Shown here: in pieces, positions 43,938 through 55,106 of the stretch
Layout of the letters: every line of letters starts with the position of its first letter
How positions within the stretch are numbered: the first letter of the stretch is position 1
Source of the DNA: Pantoea rwandensis
GTDB lineage: Bacteria; Pseudomonadota; Gammaproteobacteria; Enterobacterales; Enterobacteriaceae
DNA length: 64,000 nt
NCBI RefSeq assembly: GCF_000759475.1
Contig: NZ_CP009454.1
Location: 2,976,001 to 3,040,000, forward strand
Direction: 5' to 3'
Notes under the pieces: model-generated
Told to the model about the DNA's origin: nothing
Databases searched by the model: none
Seen by the model: only the letters and a program-made list of their open reading frames with translations
Made by a program: the position numbers and the translations under genes

Positions 43938-44987
43938 TTAAATTCGCAATGCCTGTCCGGCGCTAATTTTTGCCAGCATGTGCTGACTGATGTGTCCTAA
44001 ATCGACTACTTCACTGGCGCCGCCCATCGCAATCGCTTCGCGCGGCATACCAAAGACGACGCAGCTGGCTTCATCCTGCGCGATGGTCCAGGCACCGGCA
44101 CGATGCATTTCCAGCATCCCGGCGGCACCATCGTTACCCATCCCGGTGAGGATGACACCCACGGCATTTCGTCCTGCGTGTGTCGCCACGGAACGGAACA
44201 GCACGTCAACCGACGGCTTATGGCGGTTCACTGGCGGTCCATCATTCAGTTTCACCACGTAGTTAGCGCCGCTACGGCCCAACTCCATGTGCATGGCACC
44301 CGGCGCGATATAGGCATGGCCGGGCAAAATACGTTCGCCATCTTCCGCTTCTTTCACGGTAATCTGGCACAGCTTGTTCAGGCGCTCGGCAAACGAGCGG
44401 GTAAAACCTGGCGGCATATGCTGAGTGATCAGCAGCGCCGGGCTGGTCGCGGGCAGCGGTTGCAGCACATGGCGAATCGCCTCCGTGCCGCCGGTAGAAG
44501 AACCAATCGCAATCAGCTTCTCACTACTGAGCAGCGGACCGGCTTTCAGCGTCACCGGGGCCAGCGTCGCAGGGCGCGCATGCAATTTCGCCCGGGCCGC
44601 TGCACGAATTTTATCGGCGATCATCTGGCTGTAAGCCAGCATCCCTTCGCGAATCCCCAACTGCGGCTTGGTAACGAAATCCACCGCGCCCAGCTCCAGC
44701 GCGCGCAGCGTCACTTCCGATCCTTTACCGGTCAGCGATGACACCATCACCACCGGCATCGGACGCAGGCGCATCAGCTTCTCCAGGAAGTCGAGGCCAT
44801 CCATACGCGGCATTTCGACGTCCAGCGTCAGCACCTGTGGGTTGTACTGCTTGATTAAATCCCGCGCCACCAACGGATCGGGCGCGGTGGCGACCATCTC
44901 CATATCGGCGTGGCTGTTGATGATCTCCGTCATCAACTGTCGCATTAGCGCGGAGTCATCCACGCACATCACGGTGATTTTGCTCAT
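43938..44987 (-). CDS. cheB: Chemoreceptor methylesterase/deamidase CheB
   Basis: 349-residue two-domain protein. Receiver domain with phosphoacceptor Asp56 (LTLDVEMP), linker about residues 130-155, then the methylesterase domain with Ser164 in GSSTGG, histidine in ITQHMPPGF and aspartate in [10 protein letters not shown]. It removes methyl groups from receptors for adaptation and deamidates glutamines. Its ATG overlaps the cheR stop (ATGA). Confidence 0.98.
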   Translation of the reverse strand: MSKITVMCVDDSALMRQLMTEIINSHADMEMVATAPDPLVARDLIKQYNPQVLTLDVEMPRMDGLDFLEKLMRLRPMPVVMVSSLTGKGSEVTLRALELGAVDFVTKPQLGIREGMLAYSQMIADKIRAAARAKLHARPATLAPVTLKAGPLLSSEKLIAIGSSTGGTEAIRHVLQPLPATSPALLITQHMPPGFTRSFAERLNKLCQITVKEAEDGERILPGHAYIAPGAMHMELGRSGANYVVKLNDGPPVNRHKPSVDVLFRSVATHAGRNAVGVILTGMGNDGAAGMLEMHRAGAWTIAQDEASCVVFGMPREAIAMGGASEVVDLGHISQHMLAKISAGQALRI

Positions 44988-45859
44988 CGTCTTTCCTTGG
45001 TCAATCCATAGACTGTCTGTCCACGCAGCCAGAACTCTTTACTGATCTGGCTGAAGTTCTCTGAGTGTCCAGCGAACAGCACACCGCCGGGCTTCAGCAG
45101 GGGAACGAAACGGCGCAGAATTTTTTCCTGCGTCTCTTTATCGAAATAGATCATCACGTTGCGACAGAAAATTGCGTCGAACGGACCCGGCAACGCCCAG
45201 TCGTTGGCCAGTAAATTCAGCTGCGAATAGTTCACCATGCTGGCGAGATCGGAGCGTACGCGTACCATGCCTTCATGCGGGCCAGTACCACGCAGGAAAA
45301 AGCGTTGCAGCTGCGATTGCGATAAGGTGCGCAGCTCTTCCTGGCGATACACCCCCGCCACGGCTTTTTCCAATACCTGTGTATCAATATCGCTGGCGTG
45401 GACCTGGAATTTGCCCGGTCCGGTGCCCAGCGTTTCGGCCAACGTCATGGCGATGGAGTACGGCTCTTCGCCGGTTGAGGCGGCGGTACTCCACACGCTG
45501 TAACTGCCACTGCGCTTACGCGCATGATCCGCGAGGATCGGGAAATGGTGCGCCTCGCGGAAAAATGAGGTCAGATTGGTGGTCAGTGCATTAATAAACG
45601 CCTGCCACTCTGCACTGTTCTGGTCTTGCTCCAGCAACGCCAGATAGCGACCAAAATCATCAATGTTCAGCGTGCGCAAACGGCGCACTAAGCGGTTGTA
45701 AACCATCTCCCGCTTGTGATCGGCCAGCACAATGCCTGCGCGTTGATAGATCAGCTGGCTGATACGACGAAAGTGCGTATCTGAGAGCGGCAAACGTTGC
45801 ACCATTTGCGAGAGCAGCGTGGTCGCTTCACTTTGATCCAATAACGTCGATTTCTTCAT
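44984..45859 (-). CDS. cheR: Chemoreceptor methyltransferase CheR
   Basis: 291-residue S-adenosylmethionine-dependent methyltransferase that methylates glutamates on receptors. N-terminal helical domain (to about residue 95), then the Rossmann core with [15 protein letters not shown] and [11 protein letters not shown]. All receptors in this window end in NWETF, the pentapeptide that CheR docks to. It starts 90 bases after the receptor gene at 45950. Confidence 0.97.
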   Translation of the reverse strand: MKKSTLLDQSEATTLLSQMVQRLPLSDTHFRRISQLIYQRAGIVLADHKREMVYNRLVRRLRTLNIDDFGRYLALLEQDQNSAEWQAFINALTTNLTSFFREAHHFPILADHARKRSGSYSVWSTAASTGEEPYSIAMTLAETLGTGPGKFQVHASDIDTQVLEKAVAGVYRQEELRTLSQSQLQRFFLRGTGPHEGMVRVRSDLASMVNYSQLNLLANDWALPGPFDAIFCRNVMIYFDKETQEKILRRFVPLLKPGGVLFAGHSENFSQISKEFWLRGQTVYGLTKERR

Positions 45860-45949
45860 GTCAGGTCACCCGGCAACAAACTGATTAAATTGTGATACTG
45901 CGATTACTGCTGTGCTGCCAGTTGGGCCGCCTTGCGGCGGCCACACGGA

Positions 45950-47629
45950 TTAAAAGGTTTCCCAGTTATCGTCCGCGCTACGTGCACCTGCGGGTTGTGC
46001 CAGCGCTTTGACTGCGGCTGGACGCAAAGTTTTTGGCGCTGTAGATACGTTAACGGCCTGAGCGACAAATTCTTTACCAATATTGAACACCGCAACCGAC
46101 TGTTTCAGTCGACTGGCCTGATCTTCCAGTGCCGCAGCCGCCGTGGCTGACTCTTCCACCAGCGCGGCGTTCTGCTGTGTCACCTGATCCATCTCGTTCA
46201 CTGCCAGGCCAACCTGGTCGATTCCGCGACTCTGTTCATCCGACGCCGAGGCGATTTCGCCCATGATGTCGGTGACGCGAGTGACGGCGTTGACGATGTT
46301 GGTCATGGTTTCGCCTGCGCTCTCCACCAGCACCGAACCGGTGTTGACGCGACTCACCGAGTCTTCGATCAGGCCTTTGATCTCTTTCGCTGCCTGGGCG
46401 CTACGCTGTGCCAGACTCCGCACCTCGCCCGCCACCACCGCAAAGCCACGTCCCTGCTCACCCGCACGTGCCGCTTCCACCGCCGCGTTGAGTGCCAGAA
46501 TGTTGGTCTGGAAGGCAATGCCATCGATCACACTGATGATGTCGGCGATTTTCTTCGAGCTACCGGTGATCTCTTTCATGGTGGTGACCACGCCATCCAC
46601 CACTTTGCCGCCGTGCTGCGCGGTTTCAGAGGCAGTCAGCGCCAGCTGCGATGCCTGACGGGCGTTTTCGGCGTTCTGCTTCACGGTCGCGGTCAGCTGC
46701 TCCATGCTGGCAGCCGTCTCTTCCAGAGAAGCGGCCTGCTGTTCAGTACGTGAAGAGAGATCGTTGTTACCCATGGCGATTTCGCTGGCACCGGTGTAAA
46801 TAGCGTCTGAACCATCACGCACGGTACGCACGGTATTCGCCAGCTCCTGCTGCATGTGCTGCAGTGAGGTCAGCAGTTCGCCCATCTCGTTGCGCATACT
46901 GACATCGATCTGCTGCGTCAGATCGCCACGTGCGATATGACGGATATGGTCGATGCTCTGTTTCAGCGGACGAATCAGCACGTTGCGCATACCGCTCCAC
47001 ACCAGCGCAATCACCAGCAGGGTCACCAGCAAGGTGCCGATCACCAGCATGATGGAGTGCTGATAGGCGCTCTCATTGGCATCAATACCCTGTTTAGCCA
47101 GCACGATGTTGTAGTTCAGCCATGCGGTGTAATCCTTTTCGAATTTATCCTGCATACCTTGCGTAGGTTGATCGACAAAGCCTTTGAAATTCCCGTTACC
47201 CAAGAAGTCAATCAGCTCGCCGAGTCCGCCGCGGAAGGCGTTGTAGTTGGCCTGCAGCGTCTTGACGTTCTCTGCGCTTTTGCCCTTCTCAGACAAATTC
47301 GCGTTAAACTCCGCAAAGGCCTGGTCAGCGGTTTTCAACTCCTCACTTGCCAGCGCGACCAGATCTTTCACGGTTGCGCCTGAGCCAGCCTGCTGGCTGT
47401 CCAGCAAATAGCGGATCCCTGCACGGTTCAGCGTGTTACGCGCCTGAACCAGCGATACCCAAGAGGTGCCCATCGCCCGTTGCAGCGTACTGAGACGCTG
47501 GTTGTAAGCAAAATTCTCTTTATCGGCTTTCACCGTGGTAAAAAACATCCCTCCGGAAAACAGCTGCAGCAAGGCAAACAGTGCCAGCACACATAACAGC
47601 CCGGAAACGACACGAATACGACTAAACAT
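45950..47629 (-). CDS. Methyl-accepting chemotaxis protein 1 (Tsr/Tar type)
   Basis: 559-residue chemoreceptor. TM1 about residues 7-29, periplasmic helical ligand domain to about 190, TM2 about 191-212 ([19 protein letters not shown]), HAMP, then a long signalling coiled coil with the invariant hairpin tip [20 protein letters not shown] and C-terminal NWETF. The periplasmic part differs strongly from the two neighbouring receptors, so it should sense a different ligand. The ATG at 47627-47629 follows GAGGTG; the frame runs 47 codons further upstream through the FliA promoter. Confidence 0.95.
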   Translation of the reverse strand: MFSRIRVVSGLLCVLALFALLQLFSGGMFFTTVKADKENFAYNQRLSTLQRAMGTSWVSLVQARNTLNRAGIRYLLDSQQAGSGATVKDLVALASEELKTADQAFAEFNANLSEKGKSAENVKTLQANYNAFRGGLGELIDFLGNGNFKGFVDQPTQGMQDKFEKDYTAWLNYNIVLAKQGIDANESAYQHSIMLVIGTLLVTLLVIALVWSGMRNVLIRPLKQSIDHIRHIARGDLTQQIDVSMRNEMGELLTSLQHMQQELANTVRTVRDGSDAIYTGASEIAMGNNDLSSRTEQQAASLEETAASMEQLTATVKQNAENARQASQLALTASETAQHGGKVVDGVVTTMKEITGSSKKIADIISVIDGIAFQTNILALNAAVEAARAGEQGRGFAVVAGEVRSLAQRSAQAAKEIKGLIEDSVSRVNTGSVLVESAGETMTNIVNAVTRVTDIMGEIASASDEQSRGIDQVGLAVNEMDQVTQQNAALVEESATAAAALEDQASRLKQSVAVFNIGKEFVAQAVNVSTAPKTLRPAAVKALAQPAGARSADDNWETF

Positions 47630-47660
47630 AAACACCTCATTGGTTGGCGGATCGCTCCTG

Positions 47661-47687
47661 TTATCGGCGTTCACAGGGGGATCTTTA
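47661..47687 (-). promoter_or_regulatory. FliA (sigma-28) promoter of receptor gene 1
   Basis: Minus-strand TAAAGATC (47680-47687), 11 bases, then GCCGATAA (47661-47668), the full -10 consensus, 32 bases before the start codon. Confidence 0.9.
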
Positions 47688-47794
47688 TGTTGTCTGCAAC
47701 GGGTTGGACCAGCGGGAATTAAGGAGGATCTGGGATAAATTAACGTGTGCCGACAGGTGAACGGACGCACCTGCGTGCGCCCGGTTAAAAACGT

Positions 47795-49465
47795 TTAAAA
47801 TGTCTCCCAGTTGCTGTCACTCACTGGCGCGGTGACCGTTTTGCGCGGTGTACTCAGCACCGGCTGCACGCTCGGTGACGCGCGCACCGCCGCAGTGGCC
47901 GGCGAGGCACGCGGCACGCGGAATACCGCCACTGACTGGCTCAAACGACTGGCCTGCTCTTCCAGCGACGCCGCAGCAGCGGCGGATTCTTCCACCAGCG
48001 AGGCATTCTGCTGGGTCACGCGATCCATCTCCGTGACCGCCTGGCCGACCTGATCGATACCGCGGCTCTGCTCATCCGACGCTGAGGCGATTTCGCCCAT
48101 GATATCGGTGACACGCGTCACCGCGCCGACGATATCATTCATGGTTTCACCGGCGGTGCCGACCAGCTGCGAACCGCTGTTAACCCGATTCACCGAATCC
48201 TCAATTAAACCTTTAATCTCTTTCGCCGCCTGTGCGCTGCGCTGTGCCAGATTGCGCACTTCACCGGCGACCACCGCAAAGCCGCGTCCCTGCTCACCCG
48301 CGCGAGCGGCTTCAACCGCCGCGTTCAGTGCCAGTATATTGGTCTGGAAGGCAATGCCATCGATCACGCTGATGATATCGGCGATTTTCTTCGAACTACC
48401 GGCAATATCACTCATGGTACGCACCACGCCATCCACCACTTCGCCGCCTTTGCGTGCGGTATCAGAAGCACTGAGCGCCAGCTGAGATGCCTGACGGGCG
48501 TTCTCCGCATTCTGCTTCACGGTCGCCGTCAGCTGCTCCATGCTGGCCGCCGTCTGTTCCAGCGAAGCCGCCTGCTCTTCAGTACGGGCGGAGAGATCGT
48601 TGTTGCCCGCCGAGATTTCGCTCGCGCCGGTAAAAATGGCATCCGAGCCATCACGCACATGACTGACGGTACGCACCAGCGACTGCTGCATCTCATGCAG
48701 GCTGGCTGCCAGTTGGGTCATCTCGTTACGCCCTTCGACGGCAATATTCTGCGTCAGATCGCCAGAAGCGATATGGCGGATATGGCCCAGCAGCTGATGC
48801 AACGGTTGGATCAGCACGGTACGCAGACCGAACCAGCAGCCGACAATCACGAACACCACCACCAGCGCCACCATCACCAGCAGCCACATCATCATGTGGA
48901 ACGCTTGCTGGTTTTGCGCCACGCCTTCCGCCGCCAGCGCGCTCTGCGCCGTGCGCCACTCTGCATAGGTGGCTTTCATCTTCAGCTGTTTAGCTTCAAT
49001 GTTCTGCGCAAACATGCCCTGCAGATCGTTGGCTTTCAAACGTTCCAGCATCGCCTTCAGGCCATCATTAAAGGCGGCGTAGTCCGTTTCCAGGCGATCG
49101 CGCAGTACGTCCGGCAAGCCTGGCGTACCCGGCAGATCGTAGTAACGCTGATAGTGGCCCGCCGCGACATCCAGCTGCTTTTCAGTCTGAGCAATCAGCG
49201 CCTGAAGCTGGCCGCCATTCGCTTGTGCGGCCGCAGTACCCTGCATGCGCAGCATCGCGCGGTTTAATACGGTACGGGTCTGGTTGAGTTCAATCCAGGC
49301 ATCGGACATCGCGCCGACGTTGTTGGTCGACGTCTGTGCCACGGCAAAAGCTTCTTTATCTTTTTGTAAGGCAGACCAGAACAATCCACCCGACAGTAAC
49401 TGCAAAGCACCAAAGACCAGCAAGACTGCGATCAGGCTGGTGACAACATTGATTCGTTTTAACAT
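47795..49465 (-). CDS. Methyl-accepting chemotaxis protein 2 (Tsr/Tar type)
   Basis: 556-residue chemoreceptor with TM1 about residues 8-30, a periplasmic four-helix-type domain, TM2 about 190-214 ([21 protein letters not shown]), HAMP, signalling domain and C-terminal NWETF. The cytoplasmic half is nearly identical to that of receptor 3, while the periplasmic domain differs. The ATG at 49463-49465 is preceded by GGAG. The frame extends 34 codons upstream through the FliA promoter, so that extension was rejected. Confidence 0.95.
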   Translation of the reverse strand: MLKRINVVTSLIAVLLVFGALQLLSGGLFWSALQKDKEAFAVAQTSTNNVGAMSDAWIELNQTRTVLNRAMLRMQGTAAAQANGGQLQALIAQTEKQLDVAAGHYQRYYDLPGTPGLPDVLRDRLETDYAAFNDGLKAMLERLKANDLQGMFAQNIEAKQLKMKATYAEWRTAQSALAAEGVAQNQQAFHMMMWLLVMVALVVVFVIVGCWFGLRTVLIQPLHQLLGHIRHIASGDLTQNIAVEGRNEMTQLAASLHEMQQSLVRTVSHVRDGSDAIFTGASEISAGNNDLSARTEEQAASLEQTAASMEQLTATVKQNAENARQASQLALSASDTARKGGEVVDGVVRTMSDIAGSSKKIADIISVIDGIAFQTNILALNAAVEAARAGEQGRGFAVVAGEVRNLAQRSAQAAKEIKGLIEDSVNRVNSGSQLVGTAGETMNDIVGAVTRVTDIMGEIASASDEQSRGIDQVGQAVTEMDRVTQQNASLVEESAAAAASLEEQASRLSQSVAVFRVPRASPATAAVRASPSVQPVLSTPRKTVTAPVSDSNWETF

Positions 49466-49502
49466 GGGTTCTCCAAAGAGTGAGGCATTTCGGCTCCCGC
49501 TG

Positions 49503-49529
49503 TTATCGACCGCAGTTGTTAAATTTTGA
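49503..49529 (-). promoter_or_regulatory. FliA (sigma-28) promoter of receptor gene 2
   Basis: Minus-strand TCAAAATT (49522-49529), 11 bases, GTCGATAA (49503-49510); one mismatch to the -10 consensus, 38 bases before the start. Confidence 0.8.
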
Positions 49530-49714
49530 GGGGCTTTAACGGATTTTACGAAATATAATTCTGCCAATAACTTTCTTTACAGTGTTTTATAACTAAAGAA
49601 ATTGTCATTAAAAAAAATGCGCCTTTACCGAATAAACGATAAAAGCGCATTGATGTTGTGGGAATAAAGGGATATTGCGGCAGTGGGTGCGCCAGCGCAC
49701 GCCACTGCAAGCGA

Positions 49715-51391
49715 TTAAAACGTTTCCCAGTTACTGTCGCTGACCGGCGCCGTCACGGCTTTACGGGGTGCACTCAACACCGCCGGCGCGATCTGCGGAT
49801 GGCGCACCACGGCACTGACCATGCCAGGCTGTTCGGCACGCGGCACACGGAACACCGCCACAGACTGGCTCAGACGGCTGGCCTGCTCTTCCAGCGAAGC
49901 CGCTGCCGCAGCAGACTCTTCGACCAGCGAGGCGTTCTGCTGGGTGACGCGGTCCATTTCCGTCACTGCCTGACCGACCTGATCGATACCGCGACTCTGT
50001 TCATCAGACGCTGAGGCGATTTCGCCCATAATATCGGTCACGCGGGTGACCGCATTGACGATTTCACTCATGGTTTCACCGGCGGTACCCACCAGCTGCG
50101 AACCGCTGTTGACGCGATTGACAGAATCTTCAATCAGACCCTTAATCTCTTTCGCCGCCTGGGCGCTGCGCTGTGCCAGGTTGCGTACTTCACCGGCCAC
50201 CACCGCAAAACCACGCCCCTGCTCGCCAGCACGCGCCGCTTCCACCGCGGCATTCAGCGCAAGGATGTTGGTCTGGAAAGCGATACCGTCAATCACGCTG
50301 GTGATATCAGCGATCTTCTTCGAACTCCCGGCGATATCGCTCATGGTACGCACTACGCCTTCCACCACGTTGCCGCCCTTCTGCGCGGTTTCAGAGGCAC
50401 TCAACGCCAGCTGTGACGCCTGACGGGCGTTTTCGGCGTTCTGTTTCACTGTGGCGGTCAGCTGTTCCATGCTGGCTGCGGTCTGTTCCAGCGAGGCGGC
50501 CTGCTCTTCCGTACGGGCTGAGAGATCGTTGTTACCCGCCTAGATTTCACTCGCACCGGTGAAGATCGCATCAGAGCCGTCACGCACGTTACTGACAGTA
50601 CGCACCAGCGACTGCTGCATGTCATGCAGGCTGCTCGCCAGTTGGCTCATCTCATTGCGGCCTTCAACGGTAATACTCTGGGTCAGATCACCCTGCGCGA
50701 TCGACTGAATGTGGGCAATGTTAGTGTTCAATGGATTAATCAGAATGCGGCGCAGGTTCACCCAGCACAATCCAATCACCACTAATACCACCACCATGAT
50801 AGCGCCCAGAATCCAGCTCATGCGGCTGAAGGCATCGGCATTTTTTTCCTGGCCTTGTGCTGCCAGCTTCGCCACATCCTCACGCCAGTCGGTGTAAGTT
50901 TTCAGGAATTTGCTCTGGCTCGGTGCCACCGGCACGCTGCCCGCTTTTGATAGATCGTTAGCAATCAGCGCATCCTGCATCTGTCCCAATGCCGTGGCGT
51001 AAGCCGCATAGCCCTCATCCAGTTGCCCTGTGAGTTCAGCATTTTGTCCCGGTGTATCCGGAATCGCTTTATAGAGTTTGAAATTATCCGCTGCTTTTTG
51101 CTGGAACTGCTTGCTGTCGTTGAACAGCCCCTCAATATCCGGCTCTTTGTTGGCCAGTTTACTGGTGGCGATACGCAACTGGATGCGCGTCAACACAACA
51201 CGGCTTTGGTTGAGGCTCATATAAGCATCATTCAGCGCCGAAAGGTTTTGGCTCGCTAGCTGCGACACATTGAAGCTGGATTTGTCGTCGTTTAATGCTT
51301 TGAGGAATATTGATCCGGATATGACCTGCAGCAGGCCAAACATCAGTAGCACCACCAGCAGACTGGTGACTACGCGAATTTTTTTTAACAT
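49715..51391 (-). pseudogene. Methyl-accepting chemotaxis protein 3, interrupted by one in-frame amber codon
   Basis: 558 codons in a single frame apart from TAG at codon 284 (50540-50542). The first part has TM1 (about 8-30), a periplasmic domain, TM2 (about 190-210) and HAMP; the second part has the full signalling domain and NWETF. Receptor 2 reads [11 protein letters not shown] here with TCG for the second serine; one C-to-A change gives TAG. The rest is intact, with a ribosome site and a perfect FliA promoter, so the lesion is recent, a sequencing error or read through by a suppressor. The downstream fragment begins with an internal methionine at 50470 without a ribosome binding site. 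Confidence 0.9.
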
Positions 51392-51430
51392 AGATAGCCC
51401 TGGGAAAAGTAAGTAAATAGAACGCAGTAT

Positions 51431-51457
51431 TTATCGGCGGGCGAGGCAGGGAGTTTA
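51431..51457 (-). promoter_or_regulatory. FliA (sigma-28) promoter of receptor gene 3
   Basis: Minus-strand TAAACTCC (51450-51457), 11 bases, GCCGATAA (51431-51438), the full -10 consensus, 40 bases before the start. Confidence 0.9.
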
Positions 51458-51561
51458 ATGAAAGTTGTGTGAATAAATATTGTTATTATCTGATTTTTAT
51501 AGAAATTATTTCAATGCGGGATTATCACGGGCCGATGCTGCCAGCCCGTGATTGTCGATGA

Positions 51562-52059
51562 TTACGCGCTACGCAGCGTATCCACCAGCGCCATCTCTTC
51601 GCTGCTCAGCAGCTTCTCGATGTCGACCAGAATCAGCATACGCTCGCCCAGTGCGCCGAGGCCGGTCAGGTACTCGGTAGACATGGTTACAGCGAATTCC
51701 GGTGCCGGACGAATCTGTTCTTGCATCAGAGACAGTACGTCTGACACGCCATCCACCACGATACCCACCACGCGGTGTTCAAGATTCAGCACGATCACCA
51801 CGGTGTTTTCGTTGTATTCCACATCCTGCTGCGCGAACTTCACTCGCAGGTCGATGATTGGCACGATCACACCACGCAGGTTAGTCACACCCTTGATGAA
51901 CTCAGGGGTGTTAGCGATGCGCGTTACCTGATCGTAACCCCGAATCTCCTGCACTTTGAGAATGTCGATGCCGTACTCTTCGTCACCCAGGGTGAAAACT
52001 AAGAATTCCTGGCCCACGGTTTCGCCAGCGATTTTGGTCACGGTTGCCATGTCAGTCAT
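51562..52059 (-). CDS. cheW: Chemotaxis coupling protein CheW
   Basis: 165-residue SH3-like scaffold that joins receptors to the kinase CheA. The sequence has the typical [21 protein letters not shown] opening and [13 protein letters not shown] core. It follows cheA by 22 bases, ending the motA-motB-cheA-cheW operon; receptor gene 3 starts about 170 bases further on. Confidence 0.97.
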   Translation of the reverse strand: MTDMATVTKIAGETVGQEFLVFTLGDEEYGIDILKVQEIRGYDQVTRIANTPEFIKGVTNLRGVIVPIIDLRVKFAQQDVEYNENTVVIVLNLEHRVVGIVVDGVSDVLSLMQEQIRPAPEFAVTMSTEYLTGLGALGERMLILVDIEKLLSSEEMALVDTLRSA

Positions 52060-52081
52060 TTTTTTGCCCTTTATTTATCTA

Positions 52082-54070
52082 TTACGCTGCGGCACCGGCC
52101 ACACGCTTTTCACGGTTCAACGATTGCAGTGCAGAAACATCCACAATCAGCGCCACGCTACCATCGCCGAGGATGGTGGCGGCAGAAATGCCCGGCACTT
52201 TGCGGTAGTTGCTTTCCAGGTTCTTCACCACCACCTGATGCTGGCCAATCAGCTGATCCACCAGCAGTGCATAACGACGGCCTGCGCTCTGCAGAATCAC
52301 CACGATGCCCTGGGTCGCATCGGTTTTGGCATTCTGCACATCAAACACATTCCACAGCTCAACCAGCGGCAGGTATTCGCCACGCACTTCCAGCACGCGC
52401 TCGCCACCCGCCAGCGGTTTCAGCTCTTCAGCCGTTGGCTGCAGGGATTCCATCACCGCGTTCAGCGGCAGAATGAACACTTCATCCGCCACGCGCACTG
52501 ACATGCCATCCAGGATAGCCAGCGTCAATGGCAGCAGGATGCGAATGGTGGTGCCTTTGCCCTGCTTCGAGGAGATTTCGACGTGACCGCCCATCTCCTG
52601 AATGTTTCGCTTCACCACATCCATGCCCACGCCACGGCCGGATACGTCAGTCACCTGCTCCGCCGTTGAGAAGCCCGGTGCGAAGATCAGCATGCCGACT
52701 TCTTCATCGCTCATGCTGTCGCTGACCGGCAGGCCAGAGGACAGGGCTTTAGCCAGAATACGTTCACGGTTCAGACCGGCGCCGTCATCGATCACTTCGA
52801 TGCAGATATTGCCGCCCTGATGTTCTGCTGACAGCGTCAGATTGCCCACCGCCGTTTTGCTGGAGGCCAGACGCTTCTCTGGCGTTTCGATACCGTGGTC
52901 AAGACTGTTACGCACCAGGTGCGTTAACGGATCGATAATGCGCTCGATCAGGCTCTTATCCAGTTCAGTTGAGCTACCCAGCAGGGTCAGCTCCACTTCT
53001 TTGCCCAGCTTGCTGGCCAGATCTCGCACCAGACGTGGGAAGCGGCTAAACACATACTCCATCGGCATCATACGAATCGACATCACCGACTCTTGCAGGT
53101 CACGCGCGTTACGCTCCAGCTGGCCCATGCTGTTCAGCAGGTCGCCGTGCGCCACAGGATCCAGTTCGCCAGAACGTTGTGCCAGCATCGATTGGGTAAT
53201 TACCAGCTCGCCAACCAGGTTGATCAGCTGATCCACCTTCTCAACCGCTACACGAATACTGCTGGATTCGCTGGTTTTGGCCGGCGCTGCCGCACGTTTC
53301 GCTTCACGTTTGGCTGGCGGGGTGATGTCGGTTACGGTGGCGGTTTGCACCGGTGCAGGGGCTTCCACCGCAACGGCTTCGGCAGGTGCTGCTGCGACGG
53401 CGGCCGCGCCTTCCGGGAAATGAATCTGCGCTTCATCAATAACAAAACAGAGTACCGCAACGATGTCGTCTTTACCGACGCCATCAATGGTCACTTCTAA
53501 CGAGTGGGTGCCTTTCACCACGTTGGAGACGGTGCCGAGGTTACCCAGTTCCTCCAGCATCAGTTCCGGCTCTTTCTCTTTCAAATCGATCAGTTGCAGG
53601 CGTAAACCCGCTGCTGCTGTCGGGGCCGCGGCGATCTCCACCACGTCGGCCACTTTCGCCGGTTCGGGTGCGATTCCTTTGGCTTCCAGCGCCAGCTGAC
53701 GCAGTGCTTCGCAGATATATTTGAAGTTTTCTGCGTTGGGTTCCTGCGCCGTTTTATAGGCATCGAGCTGTTCTTGCATAATATCTTTGGTTTCCAAAAA
53801 CAGGTTGATGATGTCGGTGCTGAGCTGCATTTCGCCGCGGCGCGCACCATCCAGAATGTTTTCCAGGATGTGGGTGGTTTCCTGTAAAACCGTAAAGCCA
53901 AACGTACCGGCTCCGCCCTTAATAGAGTGGGCGGCGCGGAAAATGGCATTCAACTGCTCGGAATCGGGCTCCTGGGGATCCAATCCCAACAGGTGTTGCT
54001 CCATATCCGCTAACAGCTCATCGGCTTCATCGAAAAACGTCTGGTAAAAATCGCTGATGTCCATGCTCAC
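52082..54070 (-). CDS. cheA: Chemotaxis histidine kinase CheA
   Basis: 662-residue kinase that passes phosphate to CheY and CheB. P1 domain with phospho-accepting His48 (AAHSIKGGAGTFGF), P2 CheY/CheB-binding domain about 160-230, an Ala/Pro-rich linker, P3 dimerisation, P4 ATPase with N box LVRNSLDHGIE and G boxes DDGAGLN and GRGVGMDVV, and a C-terminal CheW-like P5. Slightly longer than E. coli CheA (654) owing to the linker. It begins four bases after motB. Confidence 0.98.
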   Translation of the reverse strand: MSMDISDFYQTFFDEADELLADMEQHLLGLDPQEPDSEQLNAIFRAAHSIKGGAGTFGFTVLQETTHILENILDGARRGEMQLSTDIINLFLETKDIMQEQLDAYKTAQEPNAENFKYICEALRQLALEAKGIAPEPAKVADVVEIAAAPTAAAGLRLQLIDLKEKEPELMLEELGNLGTVSNVVKGTHSLEVTIDGVGKDDIVAVLCFVIDEAQIHFPEGAAAVAAAPAEAVAVEAPAPVQTATVTDITPPAKREAKRAAAPAKTSESSSIRVAVEKVDQLINLVGELVITQSMLAQRSGELDPVAHGDLLNSMGQLERNARDLQESVMSIRMMPMEYVFSRFPRLVRDLASKLGKEVELTLLGSSTELDKSLIERIIDPLTHLVRNSLDHGIETPEKRLASSKTAVGNLTLSAEHQGGNICIEVIDDGAGLNRERILAKALSSGLPVSDSMSDEEVGMLIFAPGFSTAEQVTDVSGRGVGMDVVKRNIQEMGGHVEISSKQGKGTTIRILLPLTLAILDGMSVRVADEVFILPLNAVMESLQPTAEELKPLAGGERVLEVRGEYLPLVELWNVFDVQNAKTDATQGIVVILQSAGRRYALLVDQLIGQHQVVVKNLESNYRKVPGISAATILGDGSVALIVDVSALQSLNREKRVAGAAA

Positions 54071-54074
54071 GGGA

Positions 54075-55106
54075 TCACCTCGGCTGTGAGGGTTGGTCTG
54101 GTGTCACCGCGCCTGCCGCTGGCTGCGCTGCTGGTGCAGGTGCCACCGCACTGGCCGGCGAGGCCGGAGTCGCGGTAGAACTTGCGGGTGCAGCAGATGC
54201 AGCGGGACCGGTCGGTGCGGTAATGTCGGGAATAATTTGTGCCGGGTCAGTTATCTGCGCGGCATCGCTCTCAGAGTTCTCTTTCTCAATCGCAGCCTGG
54301 GTGTCATGGTTCAACACCAGCAGACTGATACGACGGTTTACAGCATCGTTCGAACCACGATTCTTTAATTTCATGGTGTCAGCCATGCCCACTACGCGCA
54401 GCATTTTGCCCCCATCCAGCCCGCCAATCACCAATTCACGACGTGAAGCATTGGCGCGGTCTGCTGAGAGTTCCCAGTTGCTGTAGCCACGGTCGCCAGA
54501 CGCATACTGAAAATCATCCGTATGCCCAGCCAGACTGATTTTGTTCGGAATATCATTCAGCACCGGCGCAATTGCGCGCAGGATGTCACGCATGTACGGC
54601 TCCACTTCTGCGCTACCGGTTTTGAACATTGGGCGGTTCTGGCTATCAATGATCTGAATGCGCAGCCCCTCTTCCACCATGTTGATGATCAGATGCGGAC
54701 GCAGTGCTTTCAGACGCGGATCGGCTTCAATCAACTGGTCCAGCTTTTCGCGCAGACGATTCAGACGAATCTCTTCCAGCTTTTTCTTCTGCGCATCCAT
54801 ATCGACCACTTTCTTCACTTCACCGTCTTTACGCGTTGGATCATCACCGCCGCCGGGGATCGGGCTTTCGCTATCGCTGCTGCGCTGGCCACCGGTCAGC
54901 GCGACTTTCAGCGGCGTACGAAAGTATTCTGCAATCTGAATCAACTCTTTCGGGCTGGAAATTGAGAGCAGCCACATCACCATAAAGAACGCCATCATCG
55001 CCGTCATAAAGTCGGCATAGGCAATCTTCCACGAGCCGTGGCTGCCATGATGACCTTTATGTTTGCGCTTTTTAACCAGCACAATGGGGCGATTGCCTGC
55101 CTTCAT
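54075..55106 (-). CDS. motB: Flagellar stator protein MotB
   Basis: 343-residue inner-membrane protein that anchors the stator to peptidoglycan. One transmembrane helix (about 28-50) carries the proton-binding Asp32 in [13 protein letters not shown] plug region follows, then the OmpA-like domain with [27 protein letters not shown]. The C-terminal 60 residues are a low-complexity Ala/Pro/Thr tail, longer than the E. coli protein (308). Overlaps the motA stop by four bases. Confidence 0.97.
   Translation of the reverse strand: MKAGNRPIVLVKKRKHKGHHGSHGSWKIAYADFMTAMMAFFMVMWLLSISSPKELIQIAEYFRTPLKVALTGGQRSSDSESPIPGGGDDPTRKDGEVKKVVDMDAQKKKLEEIRLNRLREKLDQLIEADPRLKALRPHLIINMVEEGLRIQIIDSQNRPMFKTGSAEVEPYMRDILRAIAPVLNDIPNKISLAGHTDDFQYASGDRGYSNWELSADRANASRRELVIGGLDGGKMLRVVGMADTMKLKNRGSNDAVNRRISLLVLNHDTQAAIEKENSESDAAQITDPAQIIPDITAPTGPAASAAPASSTATPASPASAVAPAPAAQPAAGAVTPDQPSQPR

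Noticed and set aside
43458..44000. 180-codon plus frame opposite cheY
   Set aside because: Shadow of cheY and its flanks.
47630..47770. N-terminal extension of receptor 1 by 47 codons
   Set aside because: The stretch contains the FliA promoter and the ribosome binding site; it lacks a membrane-receptor-like N-terminus.
50540..50542. Programmed recoding of the TAG as a special amino acid (pyrrolysine or similar)
   Set aside because: No downstream structure or known enterobacterial system supports it; point mutation or sequencing error is simpler.
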